A stretch of 64,000 bases of DNA. Source: Lachnospiraceae bacterium. GTDB taxonomy: Bacteria > Bacillota > Clostridia > Lachnospirales > Lachnospiraceae. Position numbers and translations under genes: made by a program. The notes under the pieces are model-generated. The model was not told the origin of the DNA and ran no database searches. It saw only the letters and a list, made by a program, of their open reading frames with translations. Below are positions 41,895 through 49,988 of the stretch, piece after piece (the stretch's first letter is position 1; each line of letters begins with the position of its first letter). The DNA lies in the NCBI GenBank assembly GCA_024681795.1, contig JAILAD010000020.1, positions 62,001 through 126,000 on the forward strand, in the 5' to 3' direction.

Positions 41895-43148
41895 ATGAAA
41901 TCATTTATTGAAGAAAGCAATTTTTTCGGAAACGAAAATCCGGAGGAACTTGCAAAAAAATACGGAACACCGCTCTATGCTTATAATGAAGAAAATCTGC
42001 GGGCGCACATGAAAGCCGTCGCGGGAGTTATTACCAAATACCCGTATCGCGCCAATTTCTCCATGAAGGCAAACAGTAATCTTACAATACTGAAAATGGC
42101 TCTGGAAGAGGGATTAAATGCGGATGCCATGTCCGTCGGGGAGATGAGACTTTTGCTGAAAGCGGGATTCCCGGCTGACAGAATTTTCTTTGTGCCGAAC
42201 AATGTCTCCGAAGAGGAGCTTTTGTTTGCAATCGAGCATGATATTATGACAAGTCTTGACAGTCTGGAACAGCTGGAACTTTTCGGGACATTAAATCCGG
42301 GCGGAAAATGCTCGGTAAGAATCAATCCCGGTGTCGGTGCGGGACATCACGAGAAAGTGGTTACCGCCGGTAAGAAGACAAAATTCGGAATAGAAGAACA
42401 TGATGTAGACGCGATTTTTGAAATCGCAAAGAAATATAATCTGCATATTGCAGAGATTAACCAGCATGTCGGAAGCCAGTATCTTGATCCGCAGCCTTTT
42501 CTGGATGCGGTTGAGAATTTCCTCCGGATTGCGGAAAAATTCGATGAACTGGAATATATCGATTTCGGCGGCGGATACGGAATTCCCTATCATAAGCTTG
42601 ACGATGAAGCGGCATTCGATATGGAAGATTTTTCAAAAAGGTTTACTGCACTTCTGGATGCATATGCCGCAAAGCATCCGGACAATATTCCTTTATTTAA
42701 AAGTGAGCCCGGGCGTTACTGCGTAGCGGAGGGCGGCGTGATTTTAGGCCGTGTTCATGCGGTAAAACAAAATTACGGAAATAAATATGCCGGCACGGAC
42801 ATCGGCATGAATGTTCTTGCCAGACCTACACTTTACGATTCCTGGCACGATATCGAAATTCTGCGTGACGGAAAAGCCGTGACGGACGGAGAGAGAGAAA
42901 ATGTTTACGTGACAGGAAACATTTGCGAATCCGGAGACCTTTTATGCAAGGACAGAAATCTGCCGGTGATTAAAAGGGGAGACCTCGTATGCGTTCTTGA
43001 TGCGGGGGCATACGGATTTTCCATGAGTTCCAATTATAATTCAAGGCTTCTTTCGGCTGAAATTTTAATTACCAAAGAGGGAAAAGAAAAATTAATCCGC
43101 AGAAGACAGACATTTGAAGAAATGATTGCAACTTTTCCTGAGGAATAA
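41895..43148 (+). CDS. lysA: Diaminopimelate decarboxylase
   Basis: A 417-residue PLP enzyme of fold type III which converts meso-diaminopimelate to lysine. ATG 41895 has GAGGAAAT upstream. The PLP Lys is in YRANFSMKANSNLTILK near residue 55; a glycine loop FGGGYGIPY, the GRY of EPGRYCVAEGG and the GNICESGDLL segment with catalytic Cys are in family order. No other lysine genes are adjacent. A related decarboxylase with another substrate is less likely, as CESGD is the LysA form. Confidence 0.9.
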   Translation: MKSFIEESNFFGNENPEELAKKYGTPLYAYNEENLRAHMKAVAGVITKYPYRANFSMKANSNLTILKMALEEGLNADAMSVGEMRLLLKAGFPADRIFFVPNNVSEEELLFAIEHDIMTSLDSLEQLELFGTLNPGGKCSVRINPGVGAGHHEKVVTAGKKTKFGIEEHDVDAIFEIAKKYNLHIAEINQHVGSQYLDPQPFLDAVENFLRIAEKFDELEYIDFGGGYGIPYHKLDDEAAFDMEDFSKRFTALLDAYAAKHPDNIPLFKSEPGRYCVAEGGVILGRVHAVKQNYGNKYAGTDIGMNVLARPTLYDSWHDIEILRDGKAVTDGERENVYVTGNICESGDLLCKDRNLPVIKRGDLVCVLDAGAYGFSMSSNYNSRLLSAEILITKEGKEKLIRRRQTFEEMIATFPEE

Positions 43149-43235
43149 AATCCTGTATTGTTGTACAGTAAGAAATACAATATCCTTTGCAGTAAGAATA
43201 TAATATCTGTACGATTTTTGTTGGGGGATGAAAAG

Positions 43236-43958
43236 ATGGACGGTAATGCCATCATTCGGTTGAACAATAACGATGATTTAGTAAATATATCCGCTGATTT
43301 GGACGCAATAAATGACGGCGTGAACGGAAACGCTGCAGACACATATGTAAAAACCAAAGCCGCGAGTCAGAGCAACATTACCCTCGGTGATGTAAAAAAC
43401 CGCCACATGTATGTGATGCTTTCCATGACGGGAACACCGCTTTCGAGAGCAATCCGTTTCAGCACCAAAGAGCCGTATTCGCACTGTTCCGTATCACTGG
43501 ACCGTGAGCTTCACGAAATGTACAGTTTCGGCAGACTTATTAAGTGGACGATGATTTTCGCCGGACTGGTTCATGAAATTCCGGACCGCAATGTGTATCG
43601 TCTCTACGAGCACACGCTCTGCGCCATTTACGAAGTGGATGTCACGGAAGAGCAGTATAAGGAAGCAAAGGAGTATTTGAAGCGGCTTTGGAACCGCAGA
43701 AAATATCTGAGTTACAATACTCCGGGACTTGTACTTGCCAGATTTAACAGGTATCCGGCGATTCCGAACAGCTATTACTGCAGTCAGTTCGTGGGATTGG
43801 TTCTGCAGCATATCGGCGTGAATTTTACGGAGAAAAATTACCGGGCCGTGCGTCCGAATGATTTCAGGAACAACCCGAATCTGAAACTGATTTATGAGGG
43901 TGAGTTAAGAGATTACTGGAACATGTACTGTATTTCGGACGGGTATACACCATACTAG
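43236..43958 (+). CDS. YiiX-like permuted papain-fold protein
   Basis: A 240-residue protein without signal peptide. ATG 43236 follows GGGGGATG at a good distance. The catalytic-type residues come in reversed order, as in permuted NlpC/P60 (YiiX/YebB) enzymes: the His in YSHCSVSLD near residue 90 precedes the Cys in NSYYCSQFVGLVL near 190. The N-terminal 50 residues are Asn/Asp-rich. The substrate is unknown; peptide or lipid amide bonds are usual for the fold. It ends at a shared terminator. Confidence 0.75.
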   Translation: MDGNAIIRLNNNDDLVNISADLDAINDGVNGNAADTYVKTKAASQSNITLGDVKNRHMYVMLSMTGTPLSRAIRFSTKEPYSHCSVSLDRELHEMYSFGRLIKWTMIFAGLVHEIPDRNVYRLYEHTLCAIYEVDVTEEQYKEAKEYLKRLWNRRKYLSYNTPGLVLARFNRYPAIPNSYYCSQFVGLVLQHIGVNFTEKNYRAVRPNDFRNNPNLKLIYEGELRDYWNMYCISDGYTPY

Positions 43959-44045
43959 GCTGATATCCGGCCTGTTGATACATATCATACCGGGATAAAG
44001 TCTGTTGAATAATTGAATAAGATGAAAAGCTGTTGAAAGAGTATG

Positions 44046-44076
44046 AAAAAAGCAGGGCTTCAGGCCCTGCTTTTTT
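44046..44076. terminator. Bidirectional terminator
   Basis: AAAAAAGCAGGGC pairs with GCCCTGCTTTTTT over TTCAG. It separates the papain-fold gene from the convergent hflKC operon. Confidence 0.92.
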
Positions 44077-44097
44077 GAGCGGATCCGTCCCGGTGGT

Positions 44098-44988
44098 TCA
44101 TTCCGGAGTGCCGTACAGAATCTTTGCGTACTCCGAATTCTTGTCAAGAATTAATGTCTTATTATCGCCGACCATGGAATCCAAGGAATCCAGACCGCGG
44201 AGATAATTATAAAATTCCGCCTTTCCCTCGTCATTGTAGGCACCGGAGAGTATTCTCATGTACTCCGCCTCGCCTTCCGCTTCGATCTTGGCAGCATCTT
44301 TCTCCGCATTTGCGGTCAGGATGGAGACTTTTTTGTCGGTCTCGTTTTTGATTTTCTGCGCTTCCGCCTGTCCCTTTGCGGTATAGCTTGCCGCGATGTT
44401 GTTACGTTCCGAGATCATACGCTCGTAAACCGCTTCCTTATTGTCGTCCGGCAGGTCAAGGGCCTTGATTTCCGCAAGGTTGATTACGATGCCGTATTGG
44501 GAAATATCGGAATTGGAAGCTCTGGTAATCATATCGGTTAAGGTGCTTCCGCGGGCCGCAATGATTTCGTCCTGCGTCATGGAAGAGATGGTGTTTTTGG
44601 TGGCATTGTAGACCGCCGCCTCGATACGCTCTTCCGCACGTCCCCTGACCGCACCGAGTGTCTGATAATACTTGGTGGGGTTATCGATGGACCAGATGAC
44701 ATAGTTATCGGCAATCATTGATTTTTTATCGGATGTGATGACATCCGAAACCGGAATGTCATAAAGGATATCGCCGGTGTAGATTCCTGTTACGCTCTCG
44801 ATAAAAGGAGCATGCATGTGGAGTCCGGGATTGGATTCGACTGCCTGAATTTTGCCGAGTCTGATGATGATTGCCGCCTCGTTTACGTGCACCGTATACA
44901 GTGTGGAACCGAGGAAAATGATAAGCGCCAGAACGATTACTGCAAAAACTACTGCACCAATAACGGTTTTCTTTGTATTTTTACTCAT
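44098..44988 (-). CDS. hflC: HflC-like band 7 protein
   Basis: A 296-residue membrane protein: short cytoplasmic start, one transmembrane segment (residues 10-32), then an SPFH/band 7 domain (NEAAIIIRLGKIQAVESNPGLHMHAPFIESV) and a coiled-coil region with GQAEAQKIKNETDKKV and EGEAEYMRIL. HflC pairs with HflK to form cages around the FtsH protease. Located 17 nt downstream of hflK in the same direction, with GGAGG before its start. Confidence 0.88.
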   Translation of the reverse strand: MSKNTKKTVIGAVVFAVIVLALIIFLGSTLYTVHVNEAAIIIRLGKIQAVESNPGLHMHAPFIESVTGIYTGDILYDIPVSDVITSDKKSMIADNYVIWSIDNPTKYYQTLGAVRGRAEERIEAAVYNATKNTISSMTQDEIIAARGSTLTDMITRASNSDISQYGIVINLAEIKALDLPDDNKEAVYERMISERNNIAASYTAKGQAEAQKIKNETDKKVSILTANAEKDAAKIEAEGEAEYMRILSGAYNDEGKAEFYNYLRGLDSLDSMVGDNKTLILDKNSEYAKILYGTPE

Positions 44989-45005
44989 CTTCTTTTCCTC
45001 CTTCC

Positions 45006-45941
45006 TTAATTAAACTGGTCAATCGGCAGCAGTGTTTCGGTTTTTCCGTCGGTAATGATGACTTTCATACCCGGCAGAATTTCTTCCATTTTTTCAAAAA
45101 ACATACGCCGTTTGGTAATGAGCGGATATTTTTCATACTCCGCATAGGTTTCGTTGAATCTGGCAACCTGTCCTTCCGCTTCCGCAATACGGGCCTCTTT
45201 CTTTGCCTGCGCCTGCTGTACAATCTTGTCGGCATTTGCCTCGGCCTCGGGGATTTTCTGGTTTTCGTACTGATGCGCGTTGTTCATCGCGGTGTCGGCT
45301 CCCTGCTTCGCGGTTTCCACGGCCTTGAATGCCGCAATGATGTCCGCCGTCGGCGGTTCGGAGTCCTGAATCGTGATGTTGACTACGGTGAGCCCGACGT
45401 TGCGGGAATTCAGTTCCGTAATCATGGCTTCCTTTACATCCGCCTGAATCTGACTCTTTCCGGTAGTCATGGCCTCGTCCACGGTGTAGTTTGAAACCAC
45501 GGTCCGGATGTTTGCAAGGGCAATATTGGATAATTCGCCTTCCGGGTTTTCTGCATTATAAAGGTATGCAACCGGATCGGACACGCGGTACTCCAGATAA
45601 AAGTCAATATTCAGGAGGTTAAAATCCGAGGTAATCATGATTCCGTTGTCCTTGTCGACGAGATTCTGGCCGGTCGAAGAAACCACATACCCGATACCGG
45701 TACCGTGCGTGGTCATATCGACCTTCTTAACTTTTTGCCAGGGTGCTTTTACATAAAATCCGGCCGTGTTCACTTTCATGATTTTGCCGAACTGTGTGAC
45801 AACCGCGTTGTGCTGTTCATCCACCGAATAAAAACAACGGAGCAGACAAATCAGCAGGAACAGACCGATTGCGATTCCGAGGATAATCCCGACAGGATTT
45901 TTCCGCGGCTTTTGCTTTGCAGCATTCTGAGTTGCTTCCAT
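45006..45941 (-). CDS. hflK: HflK-like band 7 protein
   Basis: A 311-residue membrane protein: transmembrane segment at residues 17-37, then YSVDEQHNAVVTQFGKI and the band 7 domain, followed by a coiled coil with the EAEANADKIVQQAQAKKE repeat. It is the probable partner of the HflC-like protein downstream. In the leftward transcript AAGGAGAAC precedes the ATG. Upstream lies an array of TATAGTACATTG repeats. Confidence 0.88.
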   Translation of the reverse strand: MEATQNAAKQKPRKNPVGIILGIAIGLFLLICLLRCFYSVDEQHNAVVTQFGKIMKVNTAGFYVKAPWQKVKKVDMTTHGTGIGYVVSSTGQNLVDKDNGIMITSDFNLLNIDFYLEYRVSDPVAYLYNAENPEGELSNIALANIRTVVSNYTVDEAMTTGKSQIQADVKEAMITELNSRNVGLTVVNITIQDSEPPTADIIAAFKAVETAKQGADTAMNNAHQYENQKIPEAEANADKIVQQAQAKKEARIAEAEGQVARFNETYAEYEKYPLITKRRMFFEKMEEILPGMKVIITDGKTETLLPIDQFN

Positions 45942-45960
45942 AGTGTTCTCCTTTTTCGCT

Positions 45961-46051
45961 TATAGTACATTGTTTTTATAATACATTGTTTTTATAATAC
46001 ATGTTTTATAGTACATTGTTTTATAGTACATTGTTTTATAGTACATTGTTA
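45961..46051. repeat. Six tandem TATAGTACATTGTTT units
   Basis: Units of 14-16 nt at 45961, 45977, 45993, 46007, 46022 and 46037; the last three are almost identical. The array sits between hflK (leftward) and fba (rightward). Of the remaining gap to 46380, 46052-46250 shows no gene; 46283-46288 holds the fba -10 box. Confidence 0.92.
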
Positions 46052-46259
46052 CAGAAGATTATAGTACACGGGGTACCGTCCGTGACAGTTCATATTATGC
46101 ATGTTAAGGGAAGTAAAGCGTCATTTTCTGCAGGATACGGCGCGTCATTCCGTCTTCATCTGCAAATCCGGAGTCCGCGTACGTGCGGAAATACGGCCGG
46201 ACAAATCTCCAAGTAAAGAGTATATCACGATTTTCGGTCCCGGAAAATCTTTTTGCCCC

Positions 46260-46288
46260 TTTTCATTTTGACGGAAATAGGATATAAT
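46260..46288 (+). promoter_or_regulatory. Probable fba promoter
   Basis: TATAAT at 46283-46288 with a poor -35 (TTTTCA, 46260-46265) at 17 nt. A leader of about 85 nt results. Confidence 0.6.
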
Positions 46289-46380
46289 CCTTCTTAGCGA
46301 GATTGACAGAATTTTATCAACGTAAATCAGGTTTGATGAAAGCTCTGTTATCAAATACAGTTTATATGGAGGGAAATGTT

Positions 46381-47247
46381 ATGGCATTAGTTTCTGCTAC
46401 AGAAATGATCAACAAAGCAAAAGAAGGCCACTATGCGATTCCGGCTTTCAACACCAACAACCTTGAATGGACACAGTGCATCCTTAAGGCAGTTCAGGAA
46501 ACCAACACACCGGTTATCATCCAGACTTCCGAAGGTGCTGCAAAGTACATGGGCGGATACAAGATGGTTGTAGATATGGTGAACGACTTAATCGATTCCA
46601 TGGGAATCACCGTTCCCGTTGCGCTTCATCTTGATCACGGTACATACGAAGGAGCAAAGGCTTGCATCGAAGCAGGTTATTCTTCCGTAATGTTCGACGG
46701 ATCCCATTATCCCATTGAAGAGAATATTGAAAAATCCAAAGAAATCATCGCTCTTGCTCATGCAAAGGGTGTTTCCGTAGAGTGCGAAGTCGGCGGTATC
46801 GGCGGTACCGAAGACGGTGTTACAAGTAACGGAGAACTCGCTGATCCCGCAGAGTGCAAGTTAATCGCTGATTTAGGCGTTGACTTCCTTGCAGCAGGTA
46901 TCGGCAACATCCACGGAAAATATCCTGAGAACTGGGCAGGACTTAACTTCGAGCGTCTTGAGGAAATCAAGAATGCTACCGGAGGAAAGCCGTTAGTTCT
47001 TCACGGCGGTTCCGGAATTCCTTTCGAGCAGACCAAGAAGGCAGTTACCCTCGGCGTTTCCAAGATTAACATCAACACCGAACTTCAGCTTGTATTCGCA
47101 GCTGCAACCAGAAAGTACATCGAAGACGGCAAGGATATCGAAGGCAAGGGATATGATCCCAGAAAGCTCTTAAAGCCCGGATGCGAAGCAATCGTTGCAA
47201 AAGCAAAAGAACTTGCAGAAGGATTTGAGGCAGCAGGCAAGGCCTGA
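46381..47247 (+). CDS. fba: Fructose-bisphosphate aldolase, class II
   Basis: A 288-residue zinc-dependent aldolase of glycolysis. ATG 46381 has GGAGGG upstream; earlier in-frame starts have none. Marks seen: YAIPAFNTNN, HLDHG with zinc His, GSHYPIEEN, ECEVGGIGG, HGGSGIP and INTELQ, all typical. Its codon choice is more regular than that of neighbours, as expected for a highly expressed gene. Single gene, ending in a clear terminator. Tagatose-bisphosphate aldolase is the alternative within the family. Confidence 0.94.
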   Translation: MALVSATEMINKAKEGHYAIPAFNTNNLEWTQCILKAVQETNTPVIIQTSEGAAKYMGGYKMVVDMVNDLIDSMGITVPVALHLDHGTYEGAKACIEAGYSSVMFDGSHYPIEENIEKSKEIIALAHAKGVSVECEVGGIGGTEDGVTSNGELADPAECKLIADLGVDFLAAGIGNIHGKYPENWAGLNFERLEEIKNATGGKPLVLHGGSGIPFEQTKKAVTLGVSKININTELQLVFAAATRKYIEDGKDIEGKGYDPRKLLKPGCEAIVAKAKELAEGFEAAGKA

Positions 47248-47334
47248 GAAGAATTTTAAAACAAACCCCGGTTCAGTATTGAACGGCCGGAAGGTTGAAT
47301 ACGATTCAGCCGGACAATAAGTGAAATGCAAAGG

Positions 47335-47368
47335 ATTCCCCGGAGCGGATATGTTCCGGGGAATTTTT
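47335..47368 (+). terminator. Terminator of fba
   Basis: ATTCCCCGGA pairs with TCCGGGGAAT over a 10-nt loop, followed by a T run. Confidence 0.9.
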
Positions 47369-47434
47369 AGAGATTACGAAACAGCCGGGGATTGTGAATC
47401 AGTCAGATTTTTGTAAAAGGAAAGGATTAAATTT

Positions 47435-47830
47435 ATGAAATGCAGATTTCGTTGTAACTGCGGAAAAGTTTTTGACGGAAATGAGAACACACAGACCTGT
47501 CCTGCATGCGGAAGCATGCTTGATACCGGAAACTGCGGAGCAATTCAGGTATACCGTCAGGGCAATTTTATGGGAATGGCTGTCGGTATGGGGATCTATA
47601 TTGACGATCAGCCGTACGGACATATTGCAAATAAGGGAAGCGTCCGCGTGGTGGTTCCTTACGGAACACATAAAATCCATATGACGCATACTTCGACCAG
47701 AACATGCAACGACCCGTTGATCACCGTTACTCCGCAGGCACCCGTTGCATTCGTGAAAGCGCATTTTGCCGATATGGGATTTTCCATCAAAATCGATCCG
47801 GCAAATCCTTCAGACATGCCACCCATGTAG
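47435..47830 (+). CDS. Zinc-ribbon protein with PEGA-like domain
   Basis: A 131-residue small protein. Cysteines at the start (CRFRCNCGK ... CPACGS) form a zinc-ribbon. The following VYRQGNFMGMAVGMGIYIDDQPYGHI has the pattern of a PEGA-like beta domain (Ile-Asp-Asp-Gln-Pro turn), with an HKIHMTH strand. No membrane anchor. Function unknown; likely a protein-protein contact module. It lies 29 nt before the MoxR gene and could be part of its operon. Confidence 0.75.
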   Translation: MKCRFRCNCGKVFDGNENTQTCPACGSMLDTGNCGAIQVYRQGNFMGMAVGMGIYIDDQPYGHIANKGSVRVVVPYGTHKIHMTHTSTRTCNDPLITVTPQAPVAFVKAHFADMGFSIKIDPANPSDMPPM

Positions 47831-47858
47831 AATCCGGAATGTGAAAAAGGGGAACACC

Positions 47859-48782
47859 ATGGAAACGGGAAAATTAAAAAATCATATCTGTGAATATTTT
47901 GTCGGAAAGGAAAGTGTTGTGGAGGACGTTTTGGTCTGTCTTCTTGCAGGCGGTCATGTTCTTTTGGAGGATGTGCCGGGTGTCGGAAAAACCACTCTTG
48001 CAAAAACACTTGCCAAATCGCTGGAATGCGACTTCGGAAGAATCCAGTTTACGCCCGATACGCTTCCCGGCGATGTTACGGGAACCATGATTTACAACAT
48101 GAAAACGGGGGAATTTGCATATAAAGAAGGTTCCGTGATGCATCAGATTGTGCTGGCGGATGAAATTAACCGAACCTCTCCGAAGACCCAGGCAAGCCTG
48201 CTTGAAGCGATGGAAGAGGGAAGAGTGACCGTGGACGGAAAAACGCACGAACTTCCGAAACCGTTTATGGTAATCGCAACCCAGAATCCCGTGGAATTTC
48301 TGGGAACCTATCCGCTTCCCGAGGCGCAGACGGACCGTTTTATGATGCGCCTGTCCATCGGCTATCCGAGTGCGGAAGAAGAGAGGAGACTTGCCGCGAA
48401 TTTTCTTGCGGGAAAAGTTGCCGACAAAATTGAAAGCATCTGCAGTACGGAAGATGTGCTGAAAATGATGGAAGCCGTCAGGGCGGTTCATTTAAGCGAA
48501 GGCATTACGCAGTACATTCAGGAAATTACGGATATTACGAGGGAAGAAAAAAAATTCGTGCTCGGGGTCAGTCCCCGTGCCATGCTTGCATTAATCCGGG
48601 CATCCCAGGCGCATGCGTATCTGGAGGAGCGGGATTTTGTCAAGCCGGATGATGTCAAAGCGGTTGCCGTTCAGGTGCTGCATCACAGGCTCTCCCTCAC
48701 TCCGGAAGCCGTGATTCAGGGCGAAGACGTTGACAAGGTGCTGAAGGCACTGATCCTGAAGGTTCCGGTTCCCATGAAATAA
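47859..48782 (+). CDS. MoxR-family AAA ATPase
   Basis: A 307-residue AAA+ ATPase of the MoxR group. ATG 47859 has AAAAAGGGGAAC upstream. Walker A is DVPGVGKTT, Walker B VLADEINR; sensor 1 ATQNPVE; the MoxR mark PLPEAQTDRF is intact. MoxR proteins act as chaperones in metal insertion or complex assembly, generally with VWA/DUF58 partners. Here it is followed at once by a DUF58 and a transglutaminase gene, a common three-gene unit of uncertain role in the envelope. Confidence 0.93.
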   Translation: METGKLKNHICEYFVGKESVVEDVLVCLLAGGHVLLEDVPGVGKTTLAKTLAKSLECDFGRIQFTPDTLPGDVTGTMIYNMKTGEFAYKEGSVMHQIVLADEINRTSPKTQASLLEAMEEGRVTVDGKTHELPKPFMVIATQNPVEFLGTYPLPEAQTDRFMMRLSIGYPSAEEERRLAANFLAGKVADKIESICSTEDVLKMMEAVRAVHLSEGITQYIQEITDITREEKKFVLGVSPRAMLALIRASQAHAYLEERDFVKPDDVKAVAVQVLHHRLSLTPEAVIQGEDVDKVLKALILKVPVPMK

Positions 48783-48806
48783 ATCAATACACAAGTGTGG
48801 GGGAGT

Positions 48807-49988
48807 ATGTCCAAAAGGAATCGTATCATTTATGCCATATTGTGGGTTCTGTCGCTGGTCGGAATCAGCTTCTTCGGCGGTCCGGTGAGTTACGGGTTCT
48901 TTACGCTTATGACACTGCTCCCTGTCATCAGTTTTCTTTATCTTCTTTTTGTTTCTTTCAGTTTCCGGATTTATCAGGAACTGGAGGGAAAAAATCTCGT
49001 CGCCGGTCATACGGTGCCGTTTTATTTTATTCTCAAAAACGAATTCCCTTTCGGATTTTCGTCCATTCGTGTCCGGTTCTTTTCGGATCTGTCCGACATT
49101 CTGGAGCTGGATGACGACGAGGAATACGAGCTGCAGCCGAAAACGGGAATCAAAAAGAATACAAAGGTTCTGTGTAAATACAGGGGAGAGTACGAGGTCG
49201 GAATCCAGAGCATTGAGATAACCGATTATTTTTGTCTGCTTAAGAGAAAATTCAACAATAAAGAAACGCTCCGTGTTATCGTTAAACCTGCGATTATCGA
49301 ACTTACGGAATTAAAAACCTTAAACCCGAACGGCAAAATGACAAAGGAATCCGCCTTTCACCCGACTCATCCGGATGTGCTGGTACGCCGCTATGAAGAA
49401 GGTGACGATATCCGGTTTGTCGACTGGAAGTCGAGTGCAAAGAGCGGGGAACTGATGGTTCGCAAAACCATCGGGGAAGGGAGGGAAGGAATCGGCATTA
49501 TTCTTCCGGTGAAACGCTGCGGAAAAGAGGCCTCCGAATATCTTCCCGTCGAGAATAAAATGCTGGAGAGCGCAATTGCGCTGTCCTGGTTCTTTCTCCG
49601 GAAAAATTCCCCCGTAAGCGCTTATCTTGCAACGGGTACGGCGGAGAAGGACAGGAAAAAAGGATATTACGGGAATGCGTCAAAGGAACATTTTCACGAT
49701 CTGTACGAGTGGTATTCTTCCGTTGAATTTCGTGACAATCTGAATGAGGAAAGCCTTTATTTTCCGGTGATTAACTCCCCGGAAATTTACCGGTCCAAAA
49801 TGGTATTTTTTGTGCTGCAGAGCCTTGATACGGCTGCAGTTTCGGCAATCCGGAAGATTCACGAGCAGAATATTCCGGTTGTGGTCTATTATGTTTCCGG
49901 GCTTGCAGACGAATTAAAAGGAAGGAAACTGCCGAATACGGAATTCATCCAAATCCCTCCGGAAGCGGATTTAAAGGAGGTGATGTGA
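48807..49988 (+). CDS. DUF58 protein
   Basis: A 393-residue membrane-anchored protein: two hydrophobic segments at residues 7-50, then a beta-rich part (FRIYQELEGKNLVAGHTV) and the DUF58 core with RRYEEGDDIRFVDWKSSAK near 195. The VWA-like C-terminal part ends without an obvious MIDAS. The start at 48807 has only a close GGGGGAG site; the upstream GTG 48795 lacks one. Partner of MoxR in the operon. Confidence 0.88.
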   Translation: MSKRNRIIYAILWVLSLVGISFFGGPVSYGFFTLMTLLPVISFLYLLFVSFSFRIYQELEGKNLVAGHTVPFYFILKNEFPFGFSSIRVRFFSDLSDILELDDDEEYELQPKTGIKKNTKVLCKYRGEYEVGIQSIEITDYFCLLKRKFNNKETLRVIVKPAIIELTELKTLNPNGKMTKESAFHPTHPDVLVRRYEEGDDIRFVDWKSSAKSGELMVRKTIGEGREGIGIILPVKRCGKEASEYLPVENKMLESAIALSWFFLRKNSPVSAYLATGTAEKDRKKGYYGNASKEHFHDLYEWYSSVEFRDNLNEESLYFPVINSPEIYRSKMVFFVLQSLDTAAVSAIRKIHEQNIPVVVYYVSGLADELKGRKLPNTEFIQIPPEADLKEVM

